Of a DNA stretch of 5,878 nt, positions 4,136 through 5,878 are shown in pieces. The notes below the pieces were generated by a model that had not been told where the DNA came from, did no database searches, and saw nothing but the letters and a program-made list of their open reading frames with translations. Each line of letters starts with the position of its first letter. Within the stretch, counting starts at the first letter, position 1. Source of the stretch: an uncultured Clostridia bacterium (lineage in GTDB: Bacteria; Bacillota; Clostridia; Oscillospirales; CAG-272); the NCBI GenBank assembly GCA_937914815.1, contig CALDMI010000287.1:1-5878 (forward strand), given 5' to 3'. The position numbers were made by a program, and so were the translations under genes.

Positions 4136-5878
4136 AAAAAGCTTCTCACAAAACTTACGGCGCTCATTCTCTGTGCAGCGCTCACAGCCTGCACGGGGGT
4201 GATGATATTCGCCGATGGGACAAGTAACGGCGGCAATACATCTGCAGGTAACAGTACCGGAACCGAAAGCGGCGCCGTGCAAGGCACGCCCTATAAGAGT
4301 GAGACCGTCTATGTGATAGCAGAGGCGGACGGCACGGTAAAGAAAATAATCGTCAGCGACAGATTAAGCGGCGCCGCCGGAAGCCTTAACGACAAGACAA
4401 ACATAAAGAATCCCGAAAATCTGAAAGGCGACGAGAGCTACACGAAAGACGGGGACACAATCGTCTGGGACTCTGTCGGCAAGGACATATATTACAGCGG
4501 CGAGGCGGAGGGAGAACTCCCCGTCGGTATGAAGATAAGATACTTCCTTAGCGGAAGCGAGGTAACGGCAAAGGAGATTACCGGGGCGGCGGGAGACTTC
4601 ACCGTCCGGTTTGAGGTCACATCTCTTGTGACAAAGACTATAACAGGCAGCGACGGAGCGGAAAAGACGGTATATGTCCCGTTCGTCATGCTCAGCGGCG
4701 CGATATTCGACAGCGCGGACTTCTCCGACATAACCGTAAGCTCCGGCAAGGTCGTTTACGACGGCGATCGTGCCGTGGTGCTCGGGGTTGCGTTCCCCGG
4801 TCTCTCCGATGACCTCGGCGAGGTGTACGACGGCATGTCGCTCCCCTCTTACTTTGAGGTGTCCGGAAAGACAACCTCGTTCGGAATGACGAACACCGTC
4901 ACGATGGCGACAAATTCGATATTCAATAAGATTGACGACGCGGTATTTGCAAAGGCGGATGAGCTGAAAGAAAAGCTCGTCGAGCTGACCGACGGGCTCA
5001 CCGCGCTGAAAAACGGTGCAGACAGCCTCTATAACGGGCTCACCACCCTCGTGACGAAAGCCGACGAGCTGAAAACCGGTATACATAAGCTCGCCGAGGG
5101 GGCGCAGGAGCTCAAAGGCGGGAGCGAAAGCCTGAAAGACGGGGCAAAGGACCTCTCCGACGGTCTCACAGAAATAGTATCAAACAACGACAGGCTGAAC
5201 GGCGGCGCGCTCGAGATTTTCAATTCTCTTCTCTCCACCGCAGCCTCCCAGCTGAAAGCCGCAGGAATAGATGTCCCCGCCCTCACGGTCGAAACTTACG
5301 CGGCGACCCTCGCCGCCGTGCTCGACTCGCTCTCCGACGAGAATGTAACGGCTAAGGTCCGCGATGGGGTCAAGGCGCAGGTCACCGGACAGGTGCGCGA
5401 GAGCGTCACGGAAAAGGTCACCGCCGCTGTGCGCGCGGAGGTCAGAAAATCGGTTATTGCCGCGGCGGGCTACACCGTCGTGGACTATGACGCGGCGCTC
5501 GCCGCCGGGCTGATAAGTGCGGAGGGCTCGGCGAAGATTGACGGCGCCATAGACGCGCAGATGCAGAGCGACACCGTCAAGGCGACGATAAGCGCGCAGG
5601 TCGACGAGCAGATGAAGAGCGAGGCGGTGAAAGCCCTTATCGAGGCTAACACCGACACGGCAATGCAGGGCGAGGAGGCGCAGGCGGCGCTCAAGGAAAA
5701 TCTCGCAAAGGCGAAAGCCGGGCGCGAGAGCATCACCTCTCTTCTCTCCTCTCTCAGCTCCTACAAGGAGTTCTACGACGGACTTGAAAATTACACCGAC
5801 GGTGTCTCATCCGCGGCGGACGGTGCCGGAAAAGTATACACGGGTGCCGCCGCTCTCGACGCAGGGGTAAAAGAACTC
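4133..5878 (+). CDS. Exported xxxLxxG heptad-repeat protein, partner of MMPL pump (3' partial)
   Basis: An open frame of 582 codons with no stop before the window end. The N-terminus (KK, hydrophobic residues 8-19, then LTAC with Cys20) reads as a signal peptide, and LTAC could be a lipobox. A low-complexity Gly/Ser/Thr/Asn linker follows (about 30-52). Next is an extracytoplasmic, probably beta-rich domain (about 55-260) containing SETVYVIAEADGTV and KDIYYSGEAEGELPV; I recall similar blocks in Clostridial heptad-repeat proteins, though this cannot be verified here. Residues 278-344 are X-X-X-Leu-X-X-Gly heptads, residues 345-543 a helical insert with its own repeats, and residues 544-582 a second heptad array. 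The start is the TAATG overlap with the transporter. Such repeats also occur in YhgE/Pip-type proteins, often with MMPL genes. The role is unproven; an envelope-side partner or scaffold for the pump is inference. The missing C-terminus may hold a membrane anchor. Confidence 0.9.
   Translation, partial: MKKLLTKLTALILCAALTACTGVMIFADGTSNGGNTSAGNSTGTESGAVQGTPYKSETVYVIAEADGTVKKIIVSDRLSGAAGSLNDKTNIKNPENLKGDESYTKDGDTIVWDSVGKDIYYSGEAEGELPVGMKIRYFLSGSEVTAKEITGAAGDFTVRFEVTSLVTKTITGSDGAEKTVYVPFVMLSGAIFDSADFSDITVSSGKVVYDGDRAVVLGVAFPGLSDDLGEVYDGMSLPSYFEVSGKTTSFGMTNTVTMATNSIFNKIDDAVFAKADELKEKLVELTDGLTALKNGADSLYNGLTTLVTKADELKTGIHKLAEGAQELKGGSESLKDGAKDLSDGLTEIVSNNDRLNGGALEIFNSLLSTAASQLKAAGIDVPALTVETYAATLAAVLDSLSDENVTAKVRDGVKAQVTGQVRESVTEKVTAAVRAEVRKSVIAAAGYTVVDYDAALAAGLISAEGSAKIDGAIDAQMQSDTVKATISAQVDEQMKSEAVKALIEANTDTAMQGEEAQAALKENLAKAKAGRESITSLLSSLSSYKEFYDGLENYTDGVSSAADGAGKVYTGAAALDAGVKEL
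4979..5164 (+). repeat. First Leu/Gly heptad array (protein-level repeat)
   Basis: In the exported protein, Leu occurs every seven residues at 285, 292, 299, 306, 313, 320, 327, 334 and 341. Gly falls three residues after each one (288, 295, 302, 316, 323, 330, 337, 344), except that Lys309 replaces the third-to-fourth Gly. That is nine consecutive xxxLxxG units. The DNA is diverged between units, so this is an old, selected protein repeat rather than a recent tandem duplication. Confidence 0.9.
5345..5455 (+). repeat. Valine-every-four-residues tract
   Basis: Ten valines fall at exact four-residue spacing, residues 405, 409, 413, 417, 421, 425, 429, 433, 437 and 441 of the heptad protein. 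The residues between are mostly charged or small (Lys, Arg, Glu, Gln, Ala, Thr). The segment looks strongly helical. It lies in the insert between the two Leu/Gly arrays. Confidence 0.8.
5552..5704 (+). repeat. Three 17-residue (51-bp) degenerate tandem units
   Basis: Residues 474-490, 491-507 and 508-524 align without gaps. Each starts with Asp and has Met at the fourth position. The first two share the pattern D-x-Q-M-x-S-x-x-V-K-A-x-I-x-A, and the third is more diverged. The units are diverged at the DNA level. Confidence 0.65.
5762..5878 (+). repeat. Second Gly heptad array, continuing past the window
   Basis: Gly recurs at residues 550, 557, 564, 571 and 578 with seven-residue spacing. 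The Leu position is filled by F547, Y554, A561, V568, L575 and L582, so the hydrophobic position is looser here and returns to Leu at the end. The register is shifted relative to the first array (206 residues between G344 and G550, not a multiple of seven). Confidence 0.8.

Noticed and set aside
4364..5086. 240-residue open frame on the minus strand
   Set aside because: It is antisense to the exported heptad protein, whose + strand frame is open for 582 codons with a signal peptide, ordered repeats and a coupled start. The minus frame has no coherent domain.
1..5878. CRISPR arrays, tRNA or rRNA genes, insertion sequences
   Set aside because: No regularly spaced direct repeats, cloverleaf-like segments, rRNA motifs or transposase frames were seen. 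The only repeats are protein-level and diverged in DNA.

Overview
The window holds five protein-coding genes, all on the + strand, packed almost without gaps. Base composition is moderately GC-rich by eye, with many GCG, CTC and GAG codons and an unexpectedly heavy use of the Ile codon ATA. The protein families are a Pdp-type pyrimidine-nucleoside phosphorylase, a DhaS-like TetR regulator, an MMPL/RND exporter with no membrane-fusion or outer-membrane partner in sight, and a secreted protein with xxxLxxG heptad repeats. Together with strong Shine-Dalgarno sites these suggest a Gram-positive anaerobe of the Clostridia, possibly a gut Oscillospirales-like lineage. That placement is inference.

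Left half (1-1920): a 5'-truncated pyrimidine-nucleoside phosphorylase (homology from about base 36 to 623), then a complete uridine kinase (676-1311), then a TetR-family regulator (1312-1875) whose ATG directly follows the kinase stop codon. The first two are pyrimidine salvage enzymes: one releases bases from nucleosides and the other phosphorylates uridine and cytidine. A strong Rho-independent terminator (1889-1920) closes this unit. The first ~35 bases do not continue the phosphorylase and carry an in-frame stop, so the gene is broken or the sequence is joined there.

Right half (1921-5878): a short promoter region with a perfect TATAAT and a 10-bp palindrome leads into a two-gene unit. 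The first gene is a 708-residue MMPL-type RND transporter (2007-4133) with duplicated halves and two Asp-Tyr pairs. It overlaps by one base (TAATG) an exported protein (4133 to beyond the window end, at least 582 residues). That protein has an N-terminal extracytoplasmic region, a Leu/Gly heptad array, a helical insert with a valine-every-four-residues stretch and a 17-residue triplicate, and a second heptad array.

The likely functional story is a TetR-controlled envelope export module: the regulator, the proton-driven MMPL pump, and a long helical surface-side partner made in coupled fashion with the pump. This partner gene is the least characterised and most interesting item here. The substrate cannot be read from the sequence.
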